A stretch of DNA of 64,000 bases. It comes from Pyramidobacter sp. C12-8. GTDB taxonomy: Bacteria > Synergistota > Synergistia > Synergistales > Dethiosulfovibrionaceae. The position numbers and the translations under genes were made by a program. Location: NCBI RefSeq assembly GCF_002007215.1, contig NZ_MUHX01000004.1, forward strand, positions 62,001-126,000, written 5' to 3'. A model generated the notes under the pieces. It was given only the letters and a program-made list of their open reading frames with translations, was not told the DNA's origin and made no database searches. The stretch's first letter is position 1. Every line of letters starts with the position of its first letter. Below are positions 1 through 8,853 of this stretch, piece after piece.

Positions 1-370
1 TCGTCGCCTGCAGAGCGAACTTTTGCAGGCTGCGCAGCCCCTCGCTAGAACTGTTTTTGAACTTCAACATGTCGTCGCATAAGCCGACCATAGCGGAAAG
101 GATCGGATACGACCAGAAGATCACGCCGGCGCGATCGCCCCGAATCATGTGAGTCAGCAAAAGCCCTGAACCGATCAGCAAAAATACCACGCCGCCCGCC
201 GCAGGAACTTTCGCCTTGATCTTCTCGTCGATATGCGTTCCATAAGCCTTCTGCACCTGAGACACGTGACGGCGCCGCATCCAGTCGATCCACGAATGCT
301 GCGCGGCGACCTCACAGAAGAAAATCACGAAAAGAAGGATCAGCGAATGAGGAGCCAGAAGAGTCATCAT
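1..370 (-). CDS. mraY: MraY, phospho-MurNAc-pentapeptide transferase (N-terminal part, cut by window edge)
   Basis: MraY is the integral-membrane enzyme that moves phospho-MurNAc-pentapeptide onto undecaprenyl phosphate to make lipid I. The N-terminal 120 or so residues are present. They show a hydrophobic first helix (LLAPHSLILLFVIFF), the conserved PAAGGVVF stretch, a second hydrophobic helix, and the motif GLCDDMLKFKN followed by LRSLQKFALQ, matching the family's G-x-x-DD-x-x-K and QK segments. The ATG overlaps the murF stop (ATGATGA), so the two genes are translationally coupled. A second in-frame ATG follows immediately. The 3' part lies outside the window. Confidence 0.9.
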   Translation of the reverse strand, partial: MMTLLAPHSLILLFVIFFCEVAAQHSWIDWMRRRHVSQVQKAYGTHIDEKIKAKVPAAGGVVFLLIGSGLLLTHMIRGDRAGVIFWSYPILSAMVGLCDDMLKFKNSSSEGLRSLQKFALQAT

Positions 371-1737
371 AGTTCGAGCGCCCTCACCACGCGCTCAAGA
401 TGATTGCCGCGCGATCCCTTGACGAGAATCACGTCGCCTTCGCCCGGACGCGTTCCATCCACCGCCTCGATCAGCGCATCGATGGAGTCGTAGTAATAAT
501 CCGCCGTCCCCTCGACGTTCTTCCATTCCTCGCCGAAGAGATACAGCAGGTCGCTGACGTGAAGCGCCCGCTCAAAGATCCTGCCGTGTTCCGAAACCGA
601 CGCCGTTCCCAGCTCCAACATTTCGCCGAGGATCAAAAAGCGGCGCCCCGGGATGTCGGCCGAGTCCATGGCAGCCAGAGACGCTTTCACGGCCGCCGGG
701 CTGGCATTGTAACACTCATCGAGAATCGCCGCGCCGCTTTCGGACAGGCGGATCTCTCCGCGCCCGGCGCTGTTGCGGCACTTGGGCAAAGACGCCGCGA
801 TCTCGCGGCTGGAAAGCCCCGCACGCCCCGCGATGGCGATGGCGCAGCAGAGCGGATAGAGCTGATGTACGCCGGCCAACGGCAGAGAAAGGTTGAATGA
901 CAAACCGTCCAGCCCCGTCAGGATCGCGCGCACCGTAAAATGATCTTTTTCCCAGCTCAATCGCTCGCGGGCAAAGAGCACTTCGCCGCGGCGTCCGAAG
1001 CGGATCACTTCCGGCAGTCTCAGTTCTTCGGCACGTTTGCAGAGCATTCCGTTGTCGCCGTTGATCACGGCGCAGCGCAGATTTTTCGACGCCAAGATCT
1101 CCGATTTGGCCTGAAGCACGCCTTCAAGGGAAGCGAAACTTTCCAGATGCGCCGGAGCCACCTCGGTGATCGCGGCGATCGTGGGCGGCAGATAATTCAC
1201 CATCGCGGCGATTTCCCCGTGGTGATTGGCGCCCATTTCCAGCAGCATGATTTCCGTGTCTGCCGGCGCGGCCAGCACCGTCACGGCGCAGCCGATGAGC
1301 GTATTATAGTTGCCTCCGGCGGCGTGAAGTTTGAAATAATCTTCCAAAAGAGCTTTCGTATCGTTCTTCGCCGAAGTTTTGCCGACGCTGCCCGTGATCG
1401 CGATCGTTTCGCGCAGATGCTCCAGCGACCTCAGATAGGCCGAAGCCAAAGAGGCAAGGCCGTATTCGCAGCGTTCCGGCGTCAGAACAAAAGCGCACTG
1501 GGGATACAGCGAACTCCATTCATCCCGATAGGAGCCAGCCTCGCAGACGATCAGCGAAGCTCCTTTGGCGAGCACGTCGGGAATGAAGCGGTGTCCGTCG
1601 ACCTTGGCGCCGTGAAGCGCCACAAATCCTTCGCCTTTTTGCGTTTCGCGGCTGTCCACCCGAATGATCAGAGGCAGCTCGGGGTCGACGCCCTTCACCG
1701 TCACGCCGGCCTGCGACGCCAATCGACTCAATCTCAC
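367..1737 (-). CDS. murF: MurF, UDP-MurNAc-tripeptide:D-Ala-D-Ala ligase
   Basis: This cytoplasmic ATP-dependent ligase adds D-Ala-D-Ala to the UDP-MurNAc-tripeptide. The 456 residues match the family length. The N-terminal Mur_ligase domain (VDSRETQKGEGFVAL) is followed by the ATP loop ITGSVGKTSAK, GNYNTLIG, the LEMGANHHGEI motif and the late DECYNASPAAVKASL motif typical of MurF. The start is taken as the GTG overlapping the murE stop (GTGA), because the reading frame upstream of it is only the shadow of murE. It sits in the dcw operon between murE and mraY. Confidence 0.93.
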   Translation of the reverse strand: MRLSRLASQAGVTVKGVDPELPLIIRVDSRETQKGEGFVALHGAKVDGHRFIPDVLAKGASLIVCEAGSYRDEWSSLYPQCAFVLTPERCEYGLASLASAYLRSLEHLRETIAITGSVGKTSAKNDTKALLEDYFKLHAAGGNYNTLIGCAVTVLAAPADTEIMLLEMGANHHGEIAAMVNYLPPTIAAITEVAPAHLESFASLEGVLQAKSEILASKNLRCAVINGDNGMLCKRAEELRLPEVIRFGRRGEVLFARERLSWEKDHFTVRAILTGLDGLSFNLSLPLAGVHQLYPLCCAIAIAGRAGLSSREIAASLPKCRNSAGRGEIRLSESGAAILDECYNASPAAVKASLAAMDSADIPGRRFLILGEMLELGTASVSEHGRIFERALHVSDLLYLFGEEWKNVEGTADYYYDSIDALIEAVDGTRPGEGDVILVKGSRGNHLERVVRALEL

Positions 1738-3233
1738 CGGATCTTCACGCCCCTCTCGACGGCCCAGCCCTCGACGACCGACCGGTCGCTGTAAGGATAT
1801 TTGACGCCGTTGATTTCCAGATACGGCTCCGGCCCCTTGCCGGAGAGCACCAGCAGATCGCCGCGGCGGCACCAGTCCAAGGCCTTGCGGATCGCCGCGT
1901 CGCGAGGCAGCTCGACGGACCAGCAATCGTCGGCGCGGACTTCCTTGATGCCCGCCACGATCTGCTCGGCGATCTTGACGGGATCTTCCGTGCGCGGGTT
2001 GTCCATGGTGACGAAGATCCGGTCGGCTTTCTGCGCCGCCGCCTGTCCCAGCAGCGGACGATGCCCGGCGAAACGATCGCCGCCGTGCCCGAAGAGGCTG
2101 ACGAGCCGGCCTTCGGTCAACGGGCGCAGCGTCTCCAGCAACGCTTTCAGCGAATCGGCCGTGTGCGCGTAATCGATGATGACGCGCACGCCGTTGTCGA
2201 GATTCAGGCGTTCCATGCGTCCGGGCACCTGAGGCATGAGAGCCAGGCCTTCGGCGACCTTTCTTTCGTTGCAGCCCTCGGCTAAACAGACGGCCGCCGC
2301 GCCAAGCGCGTTTTCCACGTTGTATCGTCCCGAAAGCGGGATACGGACGCGGCCCATCTTGCGCCCGTCGAGGAGCAGATCGAACTCGCTCCCGTCGATG
2401 TCGAGTTTTACGTTCGTCCCTTGGAGGCGGGCCGGAGATTCGAGCGCCCAGGTCATGGCCTTCGGAAATTCGGCCGCAAGACGGCGGCCGTATTCGCTGG
2501 CGACGTTCGGCGCCACGGCCGCGCCCGGCTTGAGGTATTTGCGGAACAGCGCCGCTTTGGCTTCGTAGTAGTTCTCCATCGTCCCGTGAAAGTCGAGATG
2601 TTCGGGCGTCAGATTGGTGAACACGGCGCCGTCGTAGACGCACCCGCTCAGACGTCCCTGCACGATGCCGTGCGAAGAGCACTCCATGGAACAGGCCTGG
2701 CAGCCGTTGTCGACCATTCTCTTCAAAAACTGCTGGATCTCGCTGCCTTCGGGCGTAGTTCGATCGGCCAGCTCTACCGTAGCGCCGTCGTCGTAAACGA
2801 TCGTTCCCAGCAGGCCGCATTTGACGCCGCAGTTTTGCAGAATGCTGCGCATCATGTAGCTGGTGGTGCTTTTGCCCTGAGTGCCCGTGACGGCGAACAT
2901 TTTCATCTTTTCAGACGGCCCTTCGTTCAAAGCCGCGGCGAGATACCCCATCGCCGACCGGACGTCGGTTACCTGGATCCAGGGGATCGGCAGCCCCGGC
3001 TCGGGACGCTGGATCAAAAGATACGACACGCCGGCTTTCAGCGCCTGCTCGATAAAACGATGTCCGTCGGCATGAAGCCCTACGACGCAGGCAAAAATAT
3101 CTCCCGGGCCGACGGTCCGGGAGTCGCTTTTCAGGGTACAGTCCGCCGGTATTTTGTTCCAGTCACCGCCGATATCTGTCAGAAGCCCAGCATTTTTCAG
3201 ATCTTCAAGTCCTCTTTTCAATCGCCGATCCAT
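1734..3233 (-). CDS. murE: MurE, UDP-MurNAc-L-Ala-D-Glu:meso-diaminopimelate ligase
   Basis: MurE adds the third amino acid to the UDP-MurNAc-dipeptide in the cytoplasm. The protein has the N-terminal SDSRTVGPGDIF segment, the ATP loop VTGTQGKSTTSYM, the TPEHLDFHG carbamyl-lysine region and the C-terminal motif DNPRTEDP. DNPR is characteristic of enzymes that use meso-diaminopimelate, so a Gram-negative-type wall is expected. ATG at 3233 is preferred over an upstream in-frame GTG because AGGAG lies nine bases before it. The gene is 15 bases downstream of ftsI and overlaps the GTG of murF by four bases. Confidence 0.93.
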   Translation of the reverse strand: MDRRLKRGLEDLKNAGLLTDIGGDWNKIPADCTLKSDSRTVGPGDIFACVVGLHADGHRFIEQALKAGVSYLLIQRPEPGLPIPWIQVTDVRSAMGYLAAALNEGPSEKMKMFAVTGTQGKSTTSYMMRSILQNCGVKCGLLGTIVYDDGATVELADRTTPEGSEIQQFLKRMVDNGCQACSMECSSHGIVQGRLSGCVYDGAVFTNLTPEHLDFHGTMENYYEAKAALFRKYLKPGAAVAPNVASEYGRRLAAEFPKAMTWALESPARLQGTNVKLDIDGSEFDLLLDGRKMGRVRIPLSGRYNVENALGAAAVCLAEGCNERKVAEGLALMPQVPGRMERLNLDNGVRVIIDYAHTADSLKALLETLRPLTEGRLVSLFGHGGDRFAGHRPLLGQAAAQKADRIFVTMDNPRTEDPVKIAEQIVAGIKEVRADDCWSVELPRDAAIRKALDWCRRGDLLVLSGKGPEPYLEINGVKYPYSDRSVVEGWAVERGVKIR

Positions 3234-3248
3234 GGTCACGCACTCCTC

Positions 3249-4943
3249 TTACTTGACGCCGACGCCCTTCAGACGTTCCACTTCGTCGACAATTTTTTTG
3301 AAAACCGAACCGGCAACGGGACCGCCGTAGTACAGGCTGCCCGTCACGTCGCCGAAAACGATCAGCATGGTATACTGGGGATCGTTCGCGGGCCAGAAGC
3401 CGATCATGGACGAATTGTAAAGCCCTTTGACGTACTTCCCGTTCCGGGCGACCTGAGCGGTGCCGGTTTTTCCGGCCACGTGGACCAGTTCGCTGTCGGC
3501 CGGTTTGCCTGTGCCGCTAACCACGACCTGGCGCAGGACGCCGCGAAGCCATCTGGAATTTCGCGGCGAAACGACGCGGTTCACCTCCATCGGCTCGGAG
3601 TGATACACCTGATGCCCCTCGCCGTCGACGGCCGACCGCACCAAGTAGGGGCGAACGAGGATACCGTCGTTGACGATGGCGTTGAAAGCCGTGACGAGCT
3701 GGAGCGGCGTCACCGCGAATCCCTGCCCGATGGCGACGTTTGCGGGAGTGATCCCGTACCATTTATCGGCCGTCGGCAGCAGCCCCATTTCCTCACCGTT
3801 CAGTTTGATGCCCGTGCGGGAACCGATCCCCCAAGAGCGCATCTCTTCATAGGTGCTGAAGGGGGGCATTTTCATACCGATCTGGGCCATGCCCACGTTC
3901 GACGATTTCTCGATGATCTGCGCTACCTTCATGACGCCGTTGTCCCTTGGATGGGAATCGCTGATATAACCGTCGGCCACCTTCAGATGCGCGGGACAAC
4001 GGAACGAGTCGCTCTGTTTCACCCGTCCCTGTTCGAGCGCCATGGCGACCATGATGGGCTTGAAGGTCGAACCCGGTTCGTACACCCGGTTTACGGCATT
4101 GTTGCTCAAAGCCTTCAGATTCTTAAAGGTAGAACGATTGTTTGAATCGAAAACGGGATAGCTGGCCATGGCCTTGACGGCGCCGGTCCTCGTTTCCAGA
4201 CAAATTCCCGCCGCCCAGGGAGCCTTGATCTCGGCGGCCTGAGCGCCAAGAAAGCGTTCTACCGCGTACTGAATTTCAGAGTCGATGGTCAAATACAGCC
4301 CCTGGGTGTCGTTGCGGTTTCTCGATTCCCGTTTCATGCCCGCAGCGACCGAGGCGCCGCGGTACCCCGTGTGCATTTTTTCTGGCACCACCAGCGTGCC
4401 GTTCCACATCAGCTCGATGCCGGCAAGCCCCCAGCCGTCCTGATCGCAAAATCCCAGCAGGTGGGAAAGCATATTCCCTTTCGGGTAGATCCGTTTGCGT
4501 TCCTCTCTGATGTAAAATCCCTTGCCGCAGTTCTTTACGATCTCTTCCGCTTCGCTGCGCTCGAGATAACGTTTGATCCAATAAAAACGGCGGTCCAATT
4601 TCTCCCCCAGAGCCTGAACTTTCTCCTTACCGATATAAGGCGTCAGATTATTGAGGCTTCCGGGCTCAAAGCCTTCCACTCCCGGATCGAGGAACACGCT
4701 GTACATCGTAATGGAGAGAGCCAGCGGCTCGCCGCGGCCGTCGTAAATGCTGCCCCGGTCCATCGCCTTGCGCTCGCTCTGCTGATACTGCTTGGCGAGC
4801 TGCTCGACCGCCCGCCGGTCCGGGTAAATATGGACCCTCACCAGCGCGCCCAGATACCAGGCCATCACGAGAAAGACGAGACACCATTGAATTTTTCTGC
4901 GTCTGGGCTCTTTCTCCGTTTCATTCGTTCCCCATTCCGGCAT
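3249..4943 (-). CDS. ftsI: FtsI/PBP3-type peptidoglycan transpeptidase (class B PBP)
   Basis: This is a division-specific D,D-transpeptidase of 564 residues. A short cytoplasmic N-terminus rich in Arg/Lys precedes one membrane anchor (IQWCLVFLVMAWYLGALV). The PBP dimerisation region starts at MDRGSIYDGRGEPLA. The penicillin-binding motifs are all present: EPGSTFKPIM (SxxK), KSSNVGM (SxN) and VAGKTGTAQ (KTG). No C-terminal PASTA domains are seen, consistent with a diderm FtsI rather than a Firmicutes SpoVD/PBP2x type. It lies between ftsL and murE in the dcw operon. Confidence 0.92.
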   Translation of the reverse strand: MPEWGTNETEKEPRRRKIQWCLVFLVMAWYLGALVRVHIYPDRRAVEQLAKQYQQSERKAMDRGSIYDGRGEPLALSITMYSVFLDPGVEGFEPGSLNNLTPYIGKEKVQALGEKLDRRFYWIKRYLERSEAEEIVKNCGKGFYIREERKRIYPKGNMLSHLLGFCDQDGWGLAGIELMWNGTLVVPEKMHTGYRGASVAAGMKRESRNRNDTQGLYLTIDSEIQYAVERFLGAQAAEIKAPWAAGICLETRTGAVKAMASYPVFDSNNRSTFKNLKALSNNAVNRVYEPGSTFKPIMVAMALEQGRVKQSDSFRCPAHLKVADGYISDSHPRDNGVMKVAQIIEKSSNVGMAQIGMKMPPFSTYEEMRSWGIGSRTGIKLNGEEMGLLPTADKWYGITPANVAIGQGFAVTPLQLVTAFNAIVNDGILVRPYLVRSAVDGEGHQVYHSEPMEVNRVVSPRNSRWLRGVLRQVVVSGTGKPADSELVHVAGKTGTAQVARNGKYVKGLYNSSMIGFWPANDPQYTMLIVFGDVTGSLYYGGPVAGSVFKKIVDEVERLKGVGVK

Positions 4944-4983
4944 TTTTCCGCATCACCCGTTTTTTGTCACAAACGATCCATCA

Positions 4984-5349
4984 TCAATTGGGCAATCTTA
5001 TTCCCGAATTGGTCAAAGAAGCAGACATCGTGCCGCCAGAGCGTCCCACACCATCCAGACGGACAGCCCCCGCCAGATGGACCTGGGTCATCCCGAGCTG
5101 ACGGGCCGCATAGGTATGAATCGCACGGGGCGACATCATGGCCGCCGCTTCGCGCTCCAGATCGCGGCATTCTTTTTCGCACGCTTCCAGCTGTCCCTGA
5201 ACTACAGAGATGGCGTCGTCCATCCGCTGAGAATCGTTCCTCAGCATCGACAGAAGCCCCAGACACATGATCGAAGTGATGAAGAACGTCACCAACGCCT
5301 CTCCAAACTTTCCGGAATTCCTTCTCGAATATCTCACACCTTGCGCCAT
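4984..5349 (-). CDS. ftsL: FtsL-like bitopic division protein
   Basis: This is a 121-residue protein with one transmembrane segment (ALVTFFITSIMCLGLLSML) after a short basic N-terminus. An alpha-helical, coiled-coil-like stretch (SVVQGQLEACEKECRDLEREAA) and the sequence IHTYAARQLGMTQ follow. That is the FtsL architecture (short tail, one helix, periplasmic coiled coil ending in an A-x-x-LGM-like turn). FtsL acts in the FtsQLB complex that activates septal synthesis. Sequence conservation in this family is low, so position between rsmH and ftsI is the strongest evidence. The start codon lies inside the end of rsmH. Confidence 0.75.
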   Translation of the reverse strand: MAQGVRYSRRNSGKFGEALVTFFITSIMCLGLLSMLRNDSQRMDDAISVVQGQLEACEKECRDLEREAAAMMSPRAIHTYAARQLGMTQVHLAGAVRLDGVGRSGGTMSASLTNSGIRLPN

Positions 5350-6275
5350 GGTCCGATCCGCCCTTCCGCCTTATTCGGCATATCTTTCTTGAAAAAACCG
5401 CGAAGCCGTGCGCTGCGCGACTTCGGATTGCGCTCTATCTCCTCGTCGTCCGGAACCTGTCCCTTTCGCGGCTCCGGAACGCCTTTTCCCTCTTCGCTCC
5501 ATTCTTTGAACCGCCGCTTGACGATGCGATCCTCCAGCGAGTGATACGTCACGACGAGCAGACGTCCTCCCTGAGCCAAGAGCGAAAACGCCTCGTTCAA
5601 TCCCTGTTCCAGCGCGCCCAGTTCGTCGTTCACCGCAATCCTCAGGGCCTGGAACACCTTCCGCGCCGGATGCCCGTTCATTTTCCGCATTACCGGAGCG
5701 GGGATCCCCCGGCGGATCACTTCCACCAGTCCCGCCGTGGTCGTTATCGGCCTTTTCAGCCGTTCCTTGACGATCTCGCCGGCAATGCTCCAGGCAAAAC
5801 GTTCTTCGCCGTATTTCCTGAAAATCTCCGCCAGAGCTTCCCGTGAAAGATCGTTCACCAATTCCGCCGCCGAGAGAGTTCCCGCAGCGGGATCCATCCT
5901 CATATCTAGCGGCCCGTCCTCGCGGAACGAAAAACCGCGCCGGCCGTCGGCCAGCTGCATATTCGACACGCCCAGATCGAGTACCACACAGTCAACCGTA
6001 CAGATCCCGGCGGATACGCACAGTTCCTTCATATTTCGAAAGTCTCCGTCGAGAGCCAGAAAACGCTCCCCAAAAGGAGCCAGCCGCCGGCAGGCAATGT
6101 CTCGCGCCTGTTCGTCGCGATCGATGCCGACGACCCGCCACCGGGAGGAGCGCTTTAAAAACGCCTCCGAATAACCGCCCAGTCCCAACGTGCCGTCAAC
6201 GATCAACGCGTCGGCTTTGAGGTCCATGCACTCGACGACTTTCGTCAGGAGCACGGGGACATGTTCAAACTCCAA
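5334..6275 (-). CDS. rsmH: RsmH (MraW), 16S rRNA m4C1402 methyltransferase
   Basis: RsmH uses S-adenosylmethionine to methylate N4 of C1402 in 16S rRNA. The 313 residues match the family. Visible motifs are EHVPVLL at the start, the SAM loop DGTLGLGGYSEAFL, VVGIDRDEQA, VLDLGVSNMQLADGRRGFSF, HPARKVFQALRIAVN and VVTYHSLEDRIVK near the end. No ATG fits. The TTG at 6275, seven bases after AAGGGGTG and placed directly before EFEHVPVLL, gives the expected N-terminus. It overlaps mraZ by 11 bases, indicating translational coupling. Confidence 0.92.
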   Translation of the reverse strand: MEFEHVPVLLTKVVECMDLKADALIVDGTLGLGGYSEAFLKRSSRWRVVGIDRDEQARDIACRRLAPFGERFLALDGDFRNMKELCVSAGICTVDCVVLDLGVSNMQLADGRRGFSFREDGPLDMRMDPAAGTLSAAELVNDLSREALAEIFRKYGEERFAWSIAGEIVKERLKRPITTTAGLVEVIRRGIPAPVMRKMNGHPARKVFQALRIAVNDELGALEQGLNEAFSLLAQGGRLLVVTYHSLEDRIVKRRFKEWSEEGKGVPEPRKGQVPDDEEIERNPKSRSARLRGFFKKDMPNKAEGRIGPWRKV

Positions 6276-6702
6276 GGTCCGACACCCCTTCGGCCAGGGA
6301 GGTGAAATTCTCCAGCATCTCGTCATTGCTGGCGGACCATTTCTCGCTGTTCCAGATTTCCAAATGATCATTGACGCCATTGACGACGACCGCGTCGCTT
6401 AACTGCGCGTATTTGCGCAGCTTGACGGAAAGAAGGATGCGTCCCTGTCCGTCCACGGGAAGTTCCTCCGCCGCGCCGAGAAGCGTGCGCATAAACTGAC
6501 GGGCCTGCCCCTTGGTGAACGGCAGAGACTGAAGCTTTTGCAGATATACGCTCCATGCGTCCATGGGGTAGACGGCAAGACAGTTGTCGAGGCCCACCGT
6601 GCAGACCACGGTGTCCCCTATCTGGGAACGAAACTTCGCCGGCATGACGAGTCGCCCCTTGTTGTCTATGCGATGGTCATAGCTTCCCATGAACATGTCC
6701 AT
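6265..6702 (-). CDS. mraZ: MraZ, transcriptional regulator of the dcw operon
   Basis: MraZ is a SpoVT/AbrB-fold DNA-binding protein that represses its own division/cell-wall operon. The protein (145 residues) carries two AbrB-like repeats: MGSYDHRIDNKGRLVMPAKFR near the start and ELPVDGQGRILLSVKLRKYAQL in the second half. The alternative start two codons downstream (MFMGSY) is equally typical of the family. It is first in the operon and lies directly behind three 10-bp MraZ boxes, so autoregulation is expected. Confidence 0.93.
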   Translation of the reverse strand: MDMFMGSYDHRIDNKGRLVMPAKFRSQIGDTVVCTVGLDNCLAVYPMDAWSVYLQKLQSLPFTKGQARQFMRTLLGAAEELPVDGQGRILLSVKLRKYAQLSDAVVVNGVNDHLEIWNSEKWSASNDEMLENFTSLAEGVSDLGV

Positions 6703-6732
6703 TTTTCCCCACTTTCTACCACTTTATTCCAC
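6703..6732 (-). promoter_or_regulatory. MraZ box: three 10-bp direct repeats
   Basis: On the minus strand three contiguous decamers read GTGGAATAAA, GTGGTAGAAA and GTGGGGAAAA, all of the form GTGGnnnAAA. This is the spacing and sequence reported for MraZ operators in other bacteria. The last repeat ends at the mraZ start codon and the first abuts the predicted transcription start. Confidence 0.85.
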
Positions 6733-6739
6733 CACGGCC

Positions 6740-6768
6740 AGAATATCGTTTTTTTGGAAGAGGGTCAA
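6740..6768 (-). promoter_or_regulatory. Sigma70-type promoter of the mraZ/dcw operon
   Basis: On the minus strand TTGACC (6768-6763) and TATTCT (6745-6740) are separated by 17 bases. Transcription would start near 6733, immediately before the MraZ boxes. Confidence 0.7.
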
Positions 6769-6859
6769 TAAGCTGAAAGATCCTATCAATCGTAGCAAAA
6801 TGAACCTTTGGTACAATTGTTTACGATTTAAACATCCAACAAAAAAAAGGATGACACGC

Positions 6860-6902
6860 CGAAAGCAAAAAAATTGGATCTTCCCCCATCCAGGGAAGAT
6901 CC
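6860..6902 (-). terminator. Intrinsic terminator downstream of rnpB
   Basis: A perfect 10-bp stem (GGATCTTCCC at 6876-6885 with its complement at 6893-6902, seven-base loop) is followed on the minus strand by AATTTTTTTGC. It is oriented to stop transcription coming from rnpB. The AT-rich stretch 6770-7009 otherwise shows nothing coding. Confidence 0.8.
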
Positions 6903-7009
6903 ACAATGAATTGTCTAAATTGTAGAATTACTAATTACAAAAATAATACAGATAATTCAAAATATTATCCGCCCGACGCAGAACTTCTCAGACAGGTCAT
7001 GCTTTGAGG

Positions 7010-7356
7010 AAATGACGGAGTGGCCCGTAAGCCGGGTTCTGTCTGGGATAGTCATTTATCTAGAACATGCATTGCTGCATGTCTCGAGCGATCTGTACCC
7101 GGAGGTCAGCGGGCAGCCTCGGCCCTCCCTATTCGATCTTGCTCCAGACGGGGTTTGCCAGGCACGACAGTCGCCTGTCGTCCGGTGGGCTCTTACCCCA
7201 CCCTTTCACCCTGACCCGGTGCGGAAACCGGGCGGTCTGCTCTCTGTTGCACTTTCCTGTGGCTCGCGCCAACTGGACGCTATCCAGCGTCTTGCCCTGT
7301 GGAGCCCGGACTTTCCTCTCCCGTTTGCACGGCAGCGACTATCAGGACCACTCCGG
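7010..7356 (-). ncRNA. rnpB: RNase P RNA, bacterial type A
   Basis: This is the catalytic RNA of RNase P, which matures tRNA 5' ends. The minus strand shows the universally conserved blocks in order: GAGGAAAGTCCGGGCTCC, ACAGGGCAAGACGCTGGATA, the CACAGGAAAGTGCAACAGAGAGCAGACCGCC region, GGTAAGAGCCCACCGG, and ACAGAACCCGGCTTACGGGCC near the 3' end (blocks quoted in part). The ends are set by helix P1, CGGAGTGG near 7355-7348 pairing with CCACTCCG at 7023-7016. The protein-like reading frames over this stretch are spurious. Confidence 0.95.
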
Positions 7357-7362
7357 TTCTGA

Positions 7363-7391
7363 AGTATATCATCGTTTCGTGCCCGCGTCAC
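7363..7391 (-). promoter_or_regulatory. Promoter of rnpB (extended -10)
   Basis: On the minus strand GTGACG (7391-7386), a 17-base spacer and TATACT (7368-7363) preceded by TGA form an extended -10 promoter. Its start point falls within a base or two of the predicted 5' end of RNase P RNA. Confidence 0.7.
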
Positions 7392-7617
7392 GCTGCAGTT
7401 TTCCGCCAGCGACTTCCCGCGGCGCTCTTGCCGCGGGAAGTCCGACGACGGAAACCATTTCGCTGAAGCTCCGGTTCTCATAACACAGGCGGCACTTGAC
7501 TTGATACAGATCTTTGATTCATACTATGTCTCAGTTGGAAGATCGAACCTCGCGGCGCTTCGTATGTGAATGCGTTTTATCAAGAAATAGTGTCGGGTTT
7601 TTGATTGAAAATCAGCA
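7392..7617. other. Non-coding gap with a 12-bp hairpin
   Basis: The only structure seen is a perfect inverted repeat ACTTCCCGCGGC / GCCGCGGGAAGT at 7412-7423 and 7430-7441 with a six-base loop. It has no T-run on either side, so it is not an ordinary intrinsic terminator. No gene or tRNA is visible. Confidence 0.5.
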
Positions 7618-8178
7618 TCAGTCCACGTTCTCGCTGGCACGCATCGCCTCTATCGTTTTGCCGATCAGTTCGTCGAGTTCCCAGCCCAGCATTTCGGCTC
7701 CCTGACGGATCACGTCACGTGAACAGCCAGCGGCGAAGCTTTTGTCCTTGAATTTTTTCTTCACGGACTTCACTTCAAGATCGCCGACGCTCTTGGAGGG
7801 ACGCATGACCGCCACAGCGCCGATCAGACCGGTCAGTTCGTCGGCGGCGAAGAGAATTTTTTCCATCTGGTGCTCCGGTTGGACCGCAATCCCCGTCAGA
7901 CCGAAACCATGGCTGGTCGTCGCATGGATTATGCGTTCGTCGACGCCGCGCTCGCGCATGATCTCTTCTTCTTTGACACAGTGCTGCTCCGGATATTTTT
8001 CGAAGTCAAGATCATGAAGAATCCCCACCGTCTGCCAAAAGTCGGCCTCATCGCCGAACCCCTGATCGACGGCGAACCAGCGCATCACGTCGCCGACGAT
8101 GCGGCCATGTTTGAGATGAAACTCCCCGTTGTTGTACTCTTTCAACAGTTCATAGGCTTCCTGCGGTGTCGGTGTCAT
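7618..8178 (-). CDS. HD-domain hydrolase
   Basis: This 186-residue soluble protein has the HD metal-binding signature of the HDIG-type phosphohydrolase superfamily: LKHGRIVG, then GILHDLDFEKYPEQH, then TTSHGFGLT. Close homologues are usually annotated only as HD domain proteins or hydrolases, and the substrate is unknown. It is monocistronic and reads toward rnpB. A ribosome-binding site GGGGAGGTTG precedes the ATG. The molecular fold is confident and the biological role is not. Confidence 0.75.
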   Translation of the reverse strand: MTPTPQEAYELLKEYNNGEFHLKHGRIVGDVMRWFAVDQGFGDEADFWQTVGILHDLDFEKYPEQHCVKEEEIMRERGVDERIIHATTSHGFGLTGIAVQPEHQMEKILFAADELTGLIGAVAVMRPSKSVGDLEVKSVKKKFKDKSFAAGCSRDVIRQGAEMLGWELDELIGKTIEAMRASENVD

Positions 8179-8350
8179 CGCCTCACAACCTCCCCTGAAA
8201 ATTTTCGGATAAAAGAGCCGCCCCGCGGCGGCATGTTTTTTATTGTACTCTTTTGCACGGTGCGAATCAAACCGGCGCGTTCCATTTTAATCCGACGAGA
8301 GACCGCCCCTCCAATGAGGGTCATACGTCGTTGCGCAGGAGGAAAATCAC

Positions 8351-8836
8351 ATGCTCATCGTTCATCCTCTGGAACCTGTTTTCGACGCCTCATCCCGCGT
8401 TTTGCTCCTCGGCACCATGCCCTCGCCGAAATCGCGGGAGGCCGGGTTCTATTACGCCCATCCGCAGAACCGTTTCTGGAAGGTTCTGGCGGCGCTTTTC
8501 AAGAGCGAGGTTCCTTTCGGCCGGGAGGCTCGGCGAGAGTTCGTCCTGCGCCGTCGTATCGCGCTGTGGGACGTGCTGCGCTCGTGCGAGATCGAAGGCG
8601 CCAGCGACGCCTCGATCAAGCGCCCGGTGCCCAACGATCTATCGGTCGTTCTCGATCGCGCCCCGATTCAGGCCATTTTCTGCACTGGCACAAAATCAGC
8701 CGCTTTCTACCGCAAATTGATCGAACCGGTTACGGGGCATCCGGCAACAACGTTGCCCTCCACCAGCCCCGCCAACTGCGCCGTATCCTTCGAACGGCTT
8801 TGCGCCGCCTACGGCGCCATCCTTCCCTGGCTGTAG
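8351..8836 (+). CDS. Uracil/deoxyinosine-type DNA glycosylase (UDG superfamily)
   Basis: This 161-residue enzyme resembles the DNA-deoxyinosine glycosylase branch of the UDG superfamily, which excises deaminated bases to start base excision repair. Motifs are LLLGTMPSPKSREAGFYYAHPQNRFWKVL (quoted in two halves: GTMPSPKS and YYAHPQNRFW), ALWDVL, and the C-terminal LPSTSPAN loop that carries the second active-site segment. GCAGGAGG precedes the ATG. It is convergent with the ArsA-like gene across a shared terminator. Confidence 0.82.
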   Translation: MLIVHPLEPVFDASSRVLLLGTMPSPKSREAGFYYAHPQNRFWKVLAALFKSEVPFGREARREFVLRRRIALWDVLRSCEIEGASDASIKRPVPNDLSVVLDRAPIQAIFCTGTKSAAFYRKLIEPVTGHPATTLPSTSPANCAVSFERLCAAYGAILPWL

Positions 8837-8853
8837 GCGCGCGCTCGCACAAG

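Noticed and set aside
367..2820. A single 817-codon frame suggesting a fused MurF
   Set aside because: The upstream part is the shadow of murE in another frame. MurF of normal length begins at the GTG overlapping the murE stop.
7012..7483. Several overlapping reading frames of 60-140 codons
   Set aside because: They lie over RNase P RNA and its promoter region. The conserved RNA blocks explain the sequence, and none has a proper ribosome-binding site.
7512..7575. tRNA-like stretch with GATCGAACCTCG
   Set aside because: No cloverleaf can be formed around it and no acceptor stem or CCA is present.
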